Source of the DNA: Sthenelais limicola
Lineage: Eukaryota; Annelida; Polychaeta; Phyllodocida; Sigalionidae
Direction of reading: 5' to 3'
Assembly (NCBI GenBank): GCA_942159475.1
Contig: OW804097.1
Location: forward strand, 56,130,986 to 56,194,985
Length of the DNA: 64,000 nucleotides
Below the pieces are notes generated by a model that saw nothing but the letters and a program-made list of their open reading frames with translations, did no database searches and was not told the DNA's origin. This document shows, one piece after another, positions 45,001 to 55,943 of this stretch. A program made the translations under genes and the position numbers. The first letter of the stretch is position 1. Each line of letters starts with the position of its first letter.

Positions 45001-45900
45001 GGCATTATTTTTAAATTTTTTAATAGATTTCTGCCTTGAAAATGATCTAAGAGTGGCCCAATATATATTTTTGGCTTCTTTTTTTGGGTTAGAGTGAGTG
45101 TACATTAATCATGGTTCTTTTTTAAATGATTCAAAGCAAGGTGATGCTTTGTTTATTTCATAAAAGTTGTTCAACGAATGTATTATTGTGTGTTTTGATG
45201 GTCACACATGAAATCCCTTCAATAATCATCACATATTGGCCTTGGAGCATGTATATAAGGGTCCAATCATGATTATAAACTGATTTATCACATTTAGAAA
45301 TATTAGGGGTGTGAATGTGGCTCATTTTCTTGTTGGTAAAAATTATAATTTTGGATATTTGTTGTGAAAATGTCATTTTTTCTTGATTTGTTATACATTT
45401 CTGCCTTGAAAATGATTTAAGAGTGGCCCAATATATACTTTTGGCTTCTTTTGGTGTGTGTGTAGACATTAATTATGGTTCGTTTTTAAATCATTCAAAG
45501 CAAGGTGTTGCTTTTTTTTATTTCATGAAAGTTGTTCAACAGATGTATTATTGTGTGTGTTTTGATGCTGACCATGAAATCCCTTCAATGATCATCGCAT
45601 ATTGGGCTTTGAGCATGTACATAGAAGTGAAAATATGATTTTAAATTCATTAATCACGTTAAGAAATGTTTGTTACATGAATGTGCAGAACAAAAATATA
45701 TTTTTATTATATTTGGAGAAAAATGCTATTTTTTATTGTTTCTTTTATAAATTTCTTCCTTGAAAAATCCAATGTGGGCCAATATATATTTCCAGCTGTG
45801 TTTTGGGGTTCGAAGTGATTATGAGTTAGTTGTGTTTTCATATGAAATGATTCATAGAAAGATGATTTTATTTTTTATTTCATAAAAGTTCAACTGATGT
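42095..45900 (+). repeat. About 370-bp satellite array
   Basis: Units recur at roughly 361-384 bp, tracked by ggagcatg-type landmarks at 42403, 42787, 43157, 43763, 44140, 44512, 44873, 45244 and about 45609, with one shortened unit (landmark at 43394). A unit includes cttggagcatgtatataagg, gtccaataatgattttaaac, tgccttgaaaatgatc, gtggcccaatatatattttt and gattcaaagcaaggtgatg. The central units are most alike and the outer ones diverge, as expected of an array homogenised from the middle. Confidence 0.85.
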
Positions 45901-46790
45901 ATAAAGGGGTACCCACACAGAGCTCATTCTATGGCCAATTTGGCATTAAGATTATGTCTATGATTTAATTCCATCCCCCGATTAGTCATAGGATCCTAAG
46001 ACTAATCGTATGACCAATCGTATTACTTTTTGTTCCCCGATTTGGAAGTCACAGGGCCGATTTCACTGCCGATTCGCCGATATTTAATCGTAAGATTTGG
46101 TTCTACGATCTGTGACATTATAATTTTTTTTCACCGAAAACTCAAAATTCTGTAACTTATAAGGTATTGGCAGTACAATAACGTGTCATATATTAAATGA
46201 AAGGTTATTTTCTTGTCTACAAATGATTTAATATGCACAAACCTAAAATATCAAAGTCTAAGCGTCATATCTTTATTGATGGATAGAATAGGAATTGGAA
46301 ACGTCAGATAGACATTTCAGGATATTTAATGTTTATGAAATTTTATAGAAATCTCGAATAGTCGCAGAGGTATAAGCATAGATATTCACTGCATTCAGGT
46401 ACAATAATATTATTTCACCGAAAGGCGGATTATTACAGCCTTATCAAGTATAATTTATAAAAGTGTACTAGCAACGATTGAGAAAATCTGTAGAAATAAT
46501 ATTCATATAATCTATGGAGCATGTTCCTAGGAATACATACATACCATTGGCACCATATGTACATATAAAATTTCAAAAACATTAAATATCCTGAAATGTC
46601 TGTCTGATTTCGAATGGATTTATCATATTTAGAAATCAGAGTGAGGTGGATTCTTGTGGACTGAAAATAATCTTGTCTTATTTGAGGACCCACTAAATTA
46701 CGAAAGGTAGACAGTGCTTTTTTTTAATCTCTATTCTTCTGATATTTTCATTTATTATCAAATAATAATAATAATAAGTATTTTGATTAA
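45901..46790. other. Spacer between satellite and right motif block
   Basis: Begins with gggtacccacacagagctc and then has a run of cgattagtc / aatcgtat words (45980-46110) akin to the cgatt-rich repeats at 7500-7830. A possible old inverted-repeat element; no exon. Confidence 0.3.
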
Positions 46791-46799
46791 TTTATTATA

Positions 46800-49450
46800 G
46801 TAAACATATATTTAAAAAAACCATATGAGTATTATTGGGTCTATATACACATGTGGACCAACACCCTGCTGAATTGTCCTTCAAATGGTCTTGTATGGAT
46901 ATAACAACTGGAAGAAGGTGATTCAAATAGACCCAATAATACAAATATATAGACCCAATAATATAGAAAAAAATCATTTGTTCCTCAACATCGAAATTAC
47001 TGACTGGATCCACAGAAAACTATATTACTTTGATATCCGTCATAATAATGATTAATACACTGTACTCCCCTGTCGTAGGAAATCTCAATATTGAATAATC
47101 ATGAAACCATTAATGTTTTTATATATAATATTGTGTCTATATATCTTGACTATTAGGTCTATCACTATCATTCGAAATACATTATAGGGACTGTCCCAGG
47201 AATCATGCAAACTTCCCGTTGTTGTTAATCAAAGAGAGGAAAACAATATTTTTTATGTTCTGATCCCAATTTCTATTAAATCAATGCAATGATGTGTCAC
47301 AACTTTACATAGATATTATTGGGTCTATATACACATGTGGACCAAACTTTTCTACTGATTCATCCTTCAAACGCTTTTGCATAATTATAACAACAGAATA
47401 TTGTTAAGTTCAGCCCTCTAAATCATAAGACCAGTTATTTATTTGCAATGGAACCAGCCATATCAGGCAGATATTGCATTTAAAGAAAACTCTTCACAGG
47501 GACCCAATAAGTATACTAATTTCGATACTGGTTTGATCAAACATGTATGACATGAATCTAGTCTTGTGCAACTGTTTTTGAAAGAATGAGAACATTCTAT
47601 GAGCAGGAATAAATTCCTCTCTAAATAGTAATAACAATTTCTGAAACATTTCCCAATAATCATTCAATTGTCAACAAAAATGGTCATATATACTATTGGG
47701 TCTATATATTCATTATTGGGTCTATATGTTTTTATCATTAAATGATGTTCTTAACTAATATAGCAAACAAAATCATGTCTAATCTGCAGTAAATTTCTCT
47801 CTAAATAACCATAATTTCTGAAACAAGTCCCAAACTAAATGCAATAATGTATCACAATTTTAGATAAATACTATTGGGTCTATACATGTGGACCAACCTT
47901 TACTACTGATTCGTCCTTCAAATGCATCTATATAGAAGATTTCTTTCATATCTTTTAAATAATAAGATTATTGTGGCAAATTATGAGTGGGAAGACATTT
48001 CTCACTAAATAATGATAACAATTTCTGAAACATTTCCTAAATCGTCATTGAATCGTCCAAAAAGTGGTCATATATATTATTGGGTCTTTATATTCATTAT
48101 TGGGTCTATAAGTTTGTATTATTAAATGATATGTTCCCAACTAATATAGCAAACGAAATCTTGTCAAATCTCCAGTAAAACATAATTTGTAGAACTGAAT
48201 TTATAAATATTCTGCTACTGGTATGTATTCATACAAGAAGTGTTGGTTGATTCGGAATTATAGACCCAATAACTAAATGTATAGACCCAATAATAGTCTG
48301 TAGTCTGTAGCCCATTCACTTGTGCTGATGATATGAATTCAAAATGTTTTTGTAATATGCAATGACAATAATGAATTTCTTTAAATAATAAGAATCTTGA
48401 ATCGTCATATATATTATTGGGTCTATATATTCATTATTGGGTCTATAAGTTTGTATTATTAAATGATATGTTCCCAACTAATATAACAAATGAAATCATT
48501 CCTAATCTACAGTAAAAAAAGATTTGTAGAACTGAATTAATAAATGTTCTGCTATTGGTATGTACCTATACAAGAATTGCTGGTTGATTCGGAATTATAG
48601 ACCCAATAACCAAATATATAGACCCAATAATATGTATATATAAATCATATTGGGTCTGTATCCTTGCCCATTCAGTTGTGCTGATGACATAAGTTCTATG
48701 TTTTTGTAATATGCAATGACTATGATAAATATCTTTATACAGATGCATAGACACATGTATGATATTGAAAATTAAGTTATAATTCCTAGTGAAGTGTTAC
48801 TGAAGTTGTCACACAAAAGTGATGCTACATGAATCACTTTCATAAGGGACTATTGGGTCCACAGACATCGGCCACTGTTTTGTCTCTGAAATTCATAGTT
48901 TCTAAGAATATGCATATGTCCATATGCACATTCATCAGAATATTTTCTTAATCAGAATATTTTCTTAATGGATATATGAAGACATATGGTGTTAAAGAAG
49001 AATTTACAGTGTTACTAAGTTGTCAGTATATATATATATATTTGCCTTTCATAAGCGATTATTGGGTCTACATTCATAACTTTCAGACAGCAAATATTGG
49101 GTCCTTGAGAAATGGGTCAAATTGTCAGCTGACATTTTCAAAGCTGATGATTGGCAATGGCATTTATATATATATAGTAACTCCCTCTGGTCTCCCTAGG
49201 TGTCACTAGCTGACAGGGGGTAGTAATGAGGAGGACCCAATAAACATGTTTTAGAAAGTTAGGCTGAAAATGCATGAAAATGAAAAAGGAATTGAAATAA
49301 GGCAACATTGTTATTGGGTCCACCAAGTTATTGGGTCATGACCCGATAAGCGGATCAAAGGACCCGATAAGCCTATCACAACCCAATAGCATGAGTCTAA
49401 AACTGACAAAAAAAAACAAAAGACCCAATAAATGTGTGTTTTTAAAACTA
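46800..49450. repeat. TATTGGGTC motif array, right block
   Basis: About 25 copies of tattgggtc / gacccaata, many in close pairs 20-25 bp apart (47692 and 47714; 48079 and 48101; 48257 and 48281; 48416 and 48438; 48597 and 48620). Several larger segments repeat within the block, for example 48060-48200 against 48405-48540, and 48225-48300 against 48560-48635. Near the right edge variants with gacccgataag appear. Non-coding. Confidence 0.75.
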
Positions 49451-49552
49451 TATATATATATATATATGCAGAATAGGGAATCCCAGAAGGGTTATACCAC
49501 TTTTCCACGGACATATTGTAACTGTTTATATGATGGAAATAAAATGTACATA

Positions 49553-49618
49553 GATACATGTATACATACATGTATACATACATGTATACATACAGGTATA
49601 CATACATACACACATACA
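49553..49618 (+). repeat. (TACATGTA/TACA)n microsatellite
   Basis: Tandem atacatgtatacatacatg units of 14 bp, then (taca)n, about 65 bp. Confidence 0.9.
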
Positions 49619-49635
49619 TCATGTTAAATATATAG

Positions 49636-50900
49636 TTAAGGGTGGTGTCCACTGGCTGTGGTAAGCTCTGCGGTAAGCCTTGCGATGGTGCTGTGTTGTT
49701 GAGGAGTGGCGAGATCCTGCCTACATCGTTCACTGACGATGTAGGCAAGGACCTCGTCATAAAAGAATTGGTGCAATGATGAGTGATACGAATGATGAAT
49801 GACTCATATTATGTTTCTGTCAATCACATAAATATTGTTACTAATGCGTCTTTAAATTCTTCAAGGGCCCATTTACCATCTATCGAGTCCTTACTTCCAC
49901 TTTAATTGGTAATTGATTTATGCAGCACGGATCTATAATATCAATAATATCAATTACATTCATAAATCTTATTACATGCATTATCTAATATATAGTAGAC
50001 TTTAATCAGTTTAAGTAGTAGTTTAATCAGATACAGTAGTACTACTATACATCGATCTGAAGTTCTAAATACAATGTTATCAGGTTCATCCATTATCTTG
50101 GCGCCAACGGCTGAATGCGCATGCGCAATGTGACACAATATAATTATAGATGATCACTGCATGTATCCGTATCCGTACGTACTCGCATCTCTTTGGAAGT
50201 ACTAGGAGAAATAGGCCTAATGCCAGTTTTCTCTGAGCATTCTACCCATCCTCTCCCAAGAATTTATAGTGAACATCAGCACAAACCAGATTAAGGAAAG
50301 TAAGCTCCACTAGAGTATTTCTATCTTCAAAGACATGAAGTTTGATCTCGGTCATTTGACACCATTATGTATTTAAGCAATCCTATCTAAAAGGATAGAT
50401 CTAGAATGAATGTTGTGGTCGATGGCTAATTTCAGACGGGATACACCTCTTTGATTAAATCTGCATTCTCAGGTTTTATGACGAAAACATCTTGCCAAAT
50501 TTACTCATTTTATTATTTATATGGCTGCATTTATCAATATGCTGCTGCTGTTATATGTTTATTGAAGAAGTTGAATTCAAATCGGTCGAGAGAAAACCGC
50601 CGCTGGTGATCGAGCGATAATATAAGTGAAGCCACCACAGGAAAGGACTTCGATAGGCCTATCCGATATATAATTTATATTAATAATGTCTAGCCCTGTA
50701 GCAAACACAACCATGCAGGCAAACGGACTTTTAGATGGGTTGGGAAAGAACGGCACAAAAAGTAGAATATCTTTAGTTTTTGACTGTCGTTAACTCAGAA
50801 TGCAGTTTTAATAACTTCCTATATCAACATAGTTAGATCACAAGATGACAGAAGTCATGTAGCCCAGATTTGTACCATGCGGAGTTGGTTAAATCCTTAC
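49636..50900. other. Intron or promoter-distal DNA
   Basis: Starts with a TTAA-preceded end resembling the MITE at 41597, then a hairpin gcctacatcgt / acgatgtaggc (49717-49744). The rest is AT-rich with no exon that I can support. Confidence 0.3.
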
Positions 50901-51392
50901 CTCTATGATGACTGGATACATTTTATCATTCTGTAGTTTTGTAGATTTGAAGATGGAGCCTGACTTATATATCTGCACTGTCATATCAGAACCCTTATGG
51001 CAAACAGTATCTACTTGTAGATCGCCCCAACTCAGCATCCTTCGGTGTTGGTCAGATCCAGAACAGTTGGGTCTGGCAAGGAAGGACATTGAAAAATTCC
51101 TTGCTATGTCATGCCGGAGGGGGAACTCCTGAAAGCATGACTCCTGGTCAGTCGCACACATGTCTGTGGTTTTGTTAATTCCAGAGCATCTTCCGTCGAA
51201 GATTATCTTCTCAGTTGCAAGTAAAAGGTCGGGATCTGGCCTCTGAGAAACACATTCGTCTGATTTTGATATCTTTCCATCTGCAGGAATGTTAATCGTG
51301 CATGTGAGTAACAACAGCTCAGCGCTAGTCGTTGTAAGTATAGACAAGATGTTTACCTGAATTACAAGAGTCACTTTCAGAAGATACTGCAT
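50901..51392 (-). CDS. First coding exon with signal peptide, secreted Cys-rich protein (host gene, minus strand)
   Basis: 164 codons from ATG at 51392 to a strong GTAAGG donor, phase 0. Residues 1-24 form a signal peptide (MQYLLKVTLVIQVNILSIL, then a Thr/Ser/Ala cleavage region). The mature part has about eight cysteines (CTINIP, DECVS, GRCSG, DMCATDQESC, RPNCSG, DTVCHKG) and N-x-S/T sites at NKT, NFS and NCS, as expected of an extracellular domain. It ends in a strand-rich segment (MTVQIYKSGSIFKS). I do not recognise the domain. Phase fits the next candidate exon at 37052-37184, leaving a 13.7-kb intron that contains the motif array and satellite. Confidence 0.7.
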
Positions 51393-51898
51393 TTTCTCAG
51401 GTTAGGTTCAACACGGGAATCAATTTCCCCGACTTTCTGCTTTCGATGTCACATCGTTATACTAAATAACAGCTACAAGCTGGTTTACTTATATGTTAAT
51501 GCCAATCCCACACTCAATCCCACACCCAACCCTACACCCTATAGGGGCAATATCATCAAGTAATATTTGCTTGTGTTGATCATTAACTGACTGTTTGTTA
51601 TACTGTATACTGGCTTTGTTTCTCTTCTTCCTTCCCACATTTTCCTATTATACAAACAATAGAGTACTATTATCTCTTGGGAATAATGGTCAGTTGCGGG
51701 TTGTAAATATTAGTTATAAATAACTTTATCTAATGGACATTAATGTCGCAATTTATAAGGGCAGGGGGTATTATCTTGTGTCTATTCCTTTATTTTAGAT
51801 GGATGAGATGAAATGCGACTATTGACTATTGGTACTATTCACTATAATATTGGTCTGTTTTACTGTACAATGTGAGTAATGAAACTATTTTAGCTAGG

Positions 51899-51930
<32 letters not shown>

Positions 51931-52733
51931 GGCGCTCGCGAAGCCAGCTTTGGATACATAGTTTTGTTTCTCATTTGAGCTGGTATCGTGCTTATGTGGA
52001 CGAATCAAGTCCAATAAATTTTCGATAATTGCCGGCTCGTTCCATTCTCTCTCTCTATATAATGGGTTCTGTCCACCGTGCTGCATTCCATGAGGGAACA
52101 CAGAAGGTGACCAGGGGACGTGAAGAATATGATGCTTGTATTTTTTATTTCTAACACTTAGAATTAGAGGCATTGATTCAAACTAATGTTCATATTCTGT
52201 TATAGTTGCTTCATTTACAGATACTCTTCTGCATGCTTCTACCATTGCATTATGTTGATGCCCTCTCATGCATACCATTTTTAAGAATTTCACGTTTTTT
52301 TAAAACAAATTGTAATCTCATCTGGATCGATTCGTTAGGCATGTGTGCTTAGAACTACAACTATCAATTTTTAGTTGTTGTGGATTCCTCTTAGGATAAT
52401 TGAATGCTTCATTAATTTTTTTTAAAAAGAGCAAATGTGTTACTAAGGATTATGCACCATTCAAGCTATTTGCAATTTTATGAATTCAGAATTTCTACAT
52501 GTTTGTGGTCTCAGAAGACGGCTTTTAGCAATTTACTTTGCTATTACTGAAATAATATCACGTTTAAACTCTTTTTAAAGTTAGAATTGTCAGGTCAAAA
52601 GTATAATATTACTTCAAGGATGTAGTAATACATCATATCATATATCACTGTCCCTATAATCTATACATGTTTACGGTGTGATAACTTTCCTATCCTCTGA
52701 TTGATCAGAATCCTGAAAAGTTCTGAAAGAATA
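51393..52733. other. Upstream DNA of the minus-strand gene
   Basis: Likely holds the 5' UTR and promoter of the minus-strand gene; no TATA box can be assigned with confidence. Contains a gtgtgtgtgtgtgggggg run (51899-51930) and AT-rich sequence. Confidence 0.3.
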
Positions 52734-52737
52734 ATAT

Positions 52738-52906
52738 GTGCAGGTGAGGAGTCACCGAATATATTGTCCAAGACCTTGGTGACTCGATGCGGTAACCACG
52801 CCCCCCCCCGCATCTATTGACGCTACGTCATAATACACAACATTCATTCCCCCTCGTCCATTCCTCACTCCACGCCCATCTACTGACCCGCACGCACGTC
52901 AGAAAT
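52738..52906 (+). repeat. Split direct repeat A1
   Basis: gtgcaggtgaggagtcaccg to cacgtcagaaat; repeated at 56891-57058 with a few substitutions and one C fewer. It lies 46 bp upstream of gag and is the likely promoter region. Confidence 0.85.
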
Positions 52907-52951
52907 CTTTTTTTGCTATTTTGCTGTGATTTGTGAGAAATATTCTTCAAT

Positions 52952-53818
52952 ATGGGTCATTGCAGTCATTGTAACACTGTACATGATGGAAAAACTGGGA
53001 AGAATTGTACCAGACCAAAGAATACGGACATACCTGAAGAAATGTCTGCTTCGGAGAAGGCCGATTTGTTGACGGGGCGTGTCAACGGTTTGGAAGGCAT
53101 GATGAAGACGATCTTGGACACTGTCGAGAAGCTTGATAAGAAATCCGTCAATCCTGACGGGGCAAGTTCTAGTTCATCGTCGGAGGTTGCATTCAATACT
53201 CGGAACTCCAGATCAATGTTCAGAGATGATATTGACACCAATCATTGTGATGGGAGTGTGGAAAGTTCGATTTATGGTATTCCTGTGCGTCGAAGGAGGG
53301 CTAGTTCGTCTAGGAAGAGAGTTGGTCGTTTTGACCGGGAGCAGTTCCTCGACAAGGGTGAGGTTATTGAGAACTTTGATTCTTTGCTTTTGTTGAATCT
53401 CCAATTGCTGGAAAAGATGGTTGGTGATGCCCGACCTCATGATGAACTTTCTGGCGTGCTGGCTCACTGTATAACTATGACGGAGAAAAATTCCTCCTCG
53501 ATGTATACTCTAAAGGCTTCCCTTATGTATGACGCGGCTGTCAGAACTAGAGCCAACAAGAAAGGTCTGGCGGCGTTTGGCGAGACTAAACAGGAGGAAG
53601 TTCTACGCCATTATTCATTTGAAAATTCTCGTCGGGCGTCTTCTACTAAGACCTCTACTTCTTCGACCAAGGGCAGGAGTTTGAAAGATAAAGTCTGCTT
53701 CAAGTTTAACGGAGGGGGATGTCCAAAGAATCCTTGTGATTTTCCACATCGTTGTTCTTCCTGCGGTGCTTCAGACCATGGCGCTAAGAGTTGTGTGACG
53801 GCGAAGACCAGCAAATAG
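52952..53818 (+). CDS. Gag-like protein of the 52.7-kb YR element
   Basis: 288 residues. The N-terminus has CSHCNTVHDGKTGKNC, a possible zinc-binding loop. A helical segment (KADLLTGRVNGLEGMMKTIL) follows, then a Ser/Arg-rich basic part (RRRRASSSRKR). The C-terminus carries CFKFNGGGCPKNPCDFPHRC and then CSSCGASDHGAKSC, a CCCH plus CCHC pair fit for RNA binding. It ends at a single TAG (53816-53818), after which the same frame stays open into the RT gene. Confidence 0.8.
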   Translation: MGHCSHCNTVHDGKTGKNCTRPKNTDIPEEMSASEKADLLTGRVNGLEGMMKTILDTVEKLDKKSVNPDGASSSSSSEVAFNTRNSRSMFRDDIDTNHCDGSVESSIYGIPVRRRRASSSRKRVGRFDREQFLDKGEVIENFDSLLLLNLQLLEKMVGDARPHDELSGVLAHCITMTEKNSSSMYTLKASLMYDAAVRTRANKKGLAAFGETKQEEVLRHYSFENSRRASSTKTSTSSTKGRSLKDKVCFKFNGGGCPKNPCDFPHRCSSCGASDHGAKSCVTAKTSK

Positions 53819-55543
53819 GATGCGGTAGAGAATCGGGTAGGTGGTGGCGACTGTCGGATTGATTTTGAACCGTCTCTTGTTTTAGAGCTGGAAAGCTATG
53901 ATATTTTGTCGAACTCTCCTTCTATTGAGGCTGGTAACGATGGCAAGATGGAGGCCACAACCATCGAGTTTGACAATTCCGTACCTTCGACAGTCACCTT
54001 TTCCCCTGATTCTCTCCCGGTAAATGCTTTTCAACGTTATTGCCATGACAAATGTAGTTATTCATCTATTTGTGATCGTATTGCAAATTTTTATCTTGAA
54101 GGTATTTGTGATAATGAGGATGGTTTGATTTTTGTCTCTCCTACCTCTGCTAAAGGCCGTTCGGTCAATGTGTATGATAAATGTTTTCATGGTAGTTGTA
54201 GTTGTATACATAATTTGGGCGGATTACCCGCTCAGTTGAAGCCCTGCAGAGTTGCGGCTTCTTTATTTTATCAAGGTTGTGATGTATTTACAAAATATCT
54301 TGATGTGTTCTACTATACGATTGATGGTATTGATGTGGTTGATACGCCAGTAGAGGCTTACAATTTACCAAATTATTCTTCAATCTTGGAAGATTCAGCA
54401 CGTATCAAAATGGATAAAATTGTGGCTAATGAAATACTTGAAGGTTATGTTTCAATAGTAGATGATAAACCTACGTGCATTCACGCCCTAGGGGCAGTTT
54501 TTAAACCTGACGGTAGTGTCAGACCCATAACCGACTGTTCTCGACCAGATGAGTCATCGGTTAACTTTCATTGTTCTTCTCGTATACGTTCTTTTTCGTA
54601 TAAAAATATTGACGATGCGACAAATATGGTGCAACAAGGAGATTATATGTGTGTGGTTGATATTAAATTGGCCTATAGAGCCGTAGCAGTTAATCCAGAT
54701 CATCGCACCTTATGTGGATTTCGTTGGACTATTGATGGACAAGAGAAATATTTAACTGACAATCGCCTATGCTTTGGACTACGTATTGGTCCTTGTGTAT
54801 TTGATAATATTTCTAACTTCATTGCTGACTCTATGTATAGATTGTACGATGTGCATGTGGTTAATTATTTAGACGACTTTTTCCTGGCGTCTGATTCCCT
54901 CCTCAACTGTTCCCGTGCCCGCAATACCCTTATATCCTTCTTACGGTCCCTTGGCTTTTATGTAGCATGGCATAAGGTTACCACACCAGCTACATCATGC
55001 ACCTACCTAGGATTTGAAGTAGACTCAGTCGCCATGACAGTTAGCCTACCTCAGAACAAGATTGACAAGCTTCGACTTCTCCTGGACAATGTAAAAGTAT
55101 CAAAATATATTTCCAAGAAGGTATTGGAAATATTATGTGGCTACTTAGCCCATTGTGCATCAGTATTTAAAGGTGGACGTACTTTTTGTTGTCGTATGTT
55201 TGACCTTTATAAAGTGATTTTATGTAAGAAGTTGCATAGATCGGCAATTTCAGACGCCTTCAGGAGAGACTTAGACTGGTGGCATGCCTTCTGTAAAGTA
55301 TTTCATGCCGTGGGTCTATTGTCCAGGCGTGAGTACCATCTCCCTATGGTTTCGGATTCTTCTAGTAGAGGCTTTGGCATCTTTATGGGATCTGACTGGA
55401 TAGCAGGTGGCTGGGGCGTACATACGGTCCCGTGGAGTGATTCGACATGTAATCACATTGCCAAGAGCCCTTCAGAAAATGTTAAATGGGACAATATCAA
55501 CGTACAAGAACTTTTTCCAATATTATTGGGTGTGAAGAGATGA
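53819..55543 (+). CDS. Reverse transcriptase-RNase H of the 52.7-kb YR element, in frame with gag
   Basis: Open from right after the gag TAG; the first clear internal Met lies well inside, so readthrough of the stop is an alternative to a separate start. RT motifs: GAVFKPDGSVRPITDCSRP, CVVDIKLAYRAV, DNRLCFGLRIGP and VVNYLDDFFLAS (YLDD catalytic box). RNase H starts near 55340 with MVSDSSSRGFG. The frame ends at 55543 within RNase H. The expected continuation (CFIDNTQVVAMLTSG) follows in another frame, so one indel lies at about 55540-55560. Confidence 0.8.
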   Translation, partial: DAVENRVGGGDCRIDFEPSLVLELESYDILSNSPSIEAGNDGKMEATTIEFDNSVPSTVTFSPDSLPVNAFQRYCHDKCSYSSICDRIANFYLEGICDNEDGLIFVSPTSAKGRSVNVYDKCFHGSCSCIHNLGGLPAQLKPCRVAASLFYQGCDVFTKYLDVFYYTIDGIDVVDTPVEAYNLPNYSSILEDSARIKMDKIVANEILEGYVSIVDDKPTCIHALGAVFKPDGSVRPITDCSRPDESSVNFHCSSRIRSFSYKNIDDATNMVQQGDYMCVVDIKLAYRAVAVNPDHRTLCGFRWTIDGQEKYLTDNRLCFGLRIGPCVFDNISNFIADSMYRLYDVHVVNYLDDFFLASDSLLNCSRARNTLISFLRSLGFYVAWHKVTTPATSCTYLGFEVDSVAMTVSLPQNKIDKLRLLLDNVKVSKYISKKVLEILCGYLAHCASVFKGGRTFCCRMFDLYKVILCKKLHRSAISDAFRRDLDWWHAFCKVFHAVGLLSRREYHLPMVSDSSSRGFGIFMGSDWIAGGWGVHTVPWSDSTCNHIAKSPSENVKWDNINVQELFPILLGVKR

Positions 55544-55943
55544 ATTTATTCGAAAAAAGAAGCATTTATTCAAGAATTGTAGTGTTCATTGCTTCATAGA
55601 CAATACCCAAGTGGTAGCCATGCTTACATCTGGAGTCAGCATCAATCGTACATGCATGCAATGGCTATATGAACTATATTGGGTTATCTTTATCTATGGA
55701 ATCGAATTAATTCCTCACTATATTAACACCAAAAATAACATTGTCGCTGATTTTCTTTCCCGTCTCCCCTACCAAAATGAACCCATAGACTATTCAATCT
55801 TGAATGAGGCTGGACTATGTTGTTTTAACAATGAATATCGTTGTAGGGATGGACAAATGGATGACCAGGGTCAAGCAACGTCAGTCAGCGTCAGTAGCAC
55901 CGTCCACTCTGCTTCAAAGGGAACGCCAGTGGGCAGTATTTAA
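55544..55943 (+). pseudogene. RNase H C-terminal part, frameshifted
   Basis: Continues RNase H after an indel, with FIDNTQVVAM (acidic site), NRTCMQWLYELYW and NNIVADFLSRLP, the normal end of this domain in YR elements. It overlaps the start of the recombinase frame (from 55804). Confidence 0.7.

Noticed and set aside
39650..49450. CRISPR-like array (regular repeats with spacers)
   Set aside because: Motif is only about 9-13 bp, occurs on both strands at irregular spacing, and the context is an intron of an animal gene.
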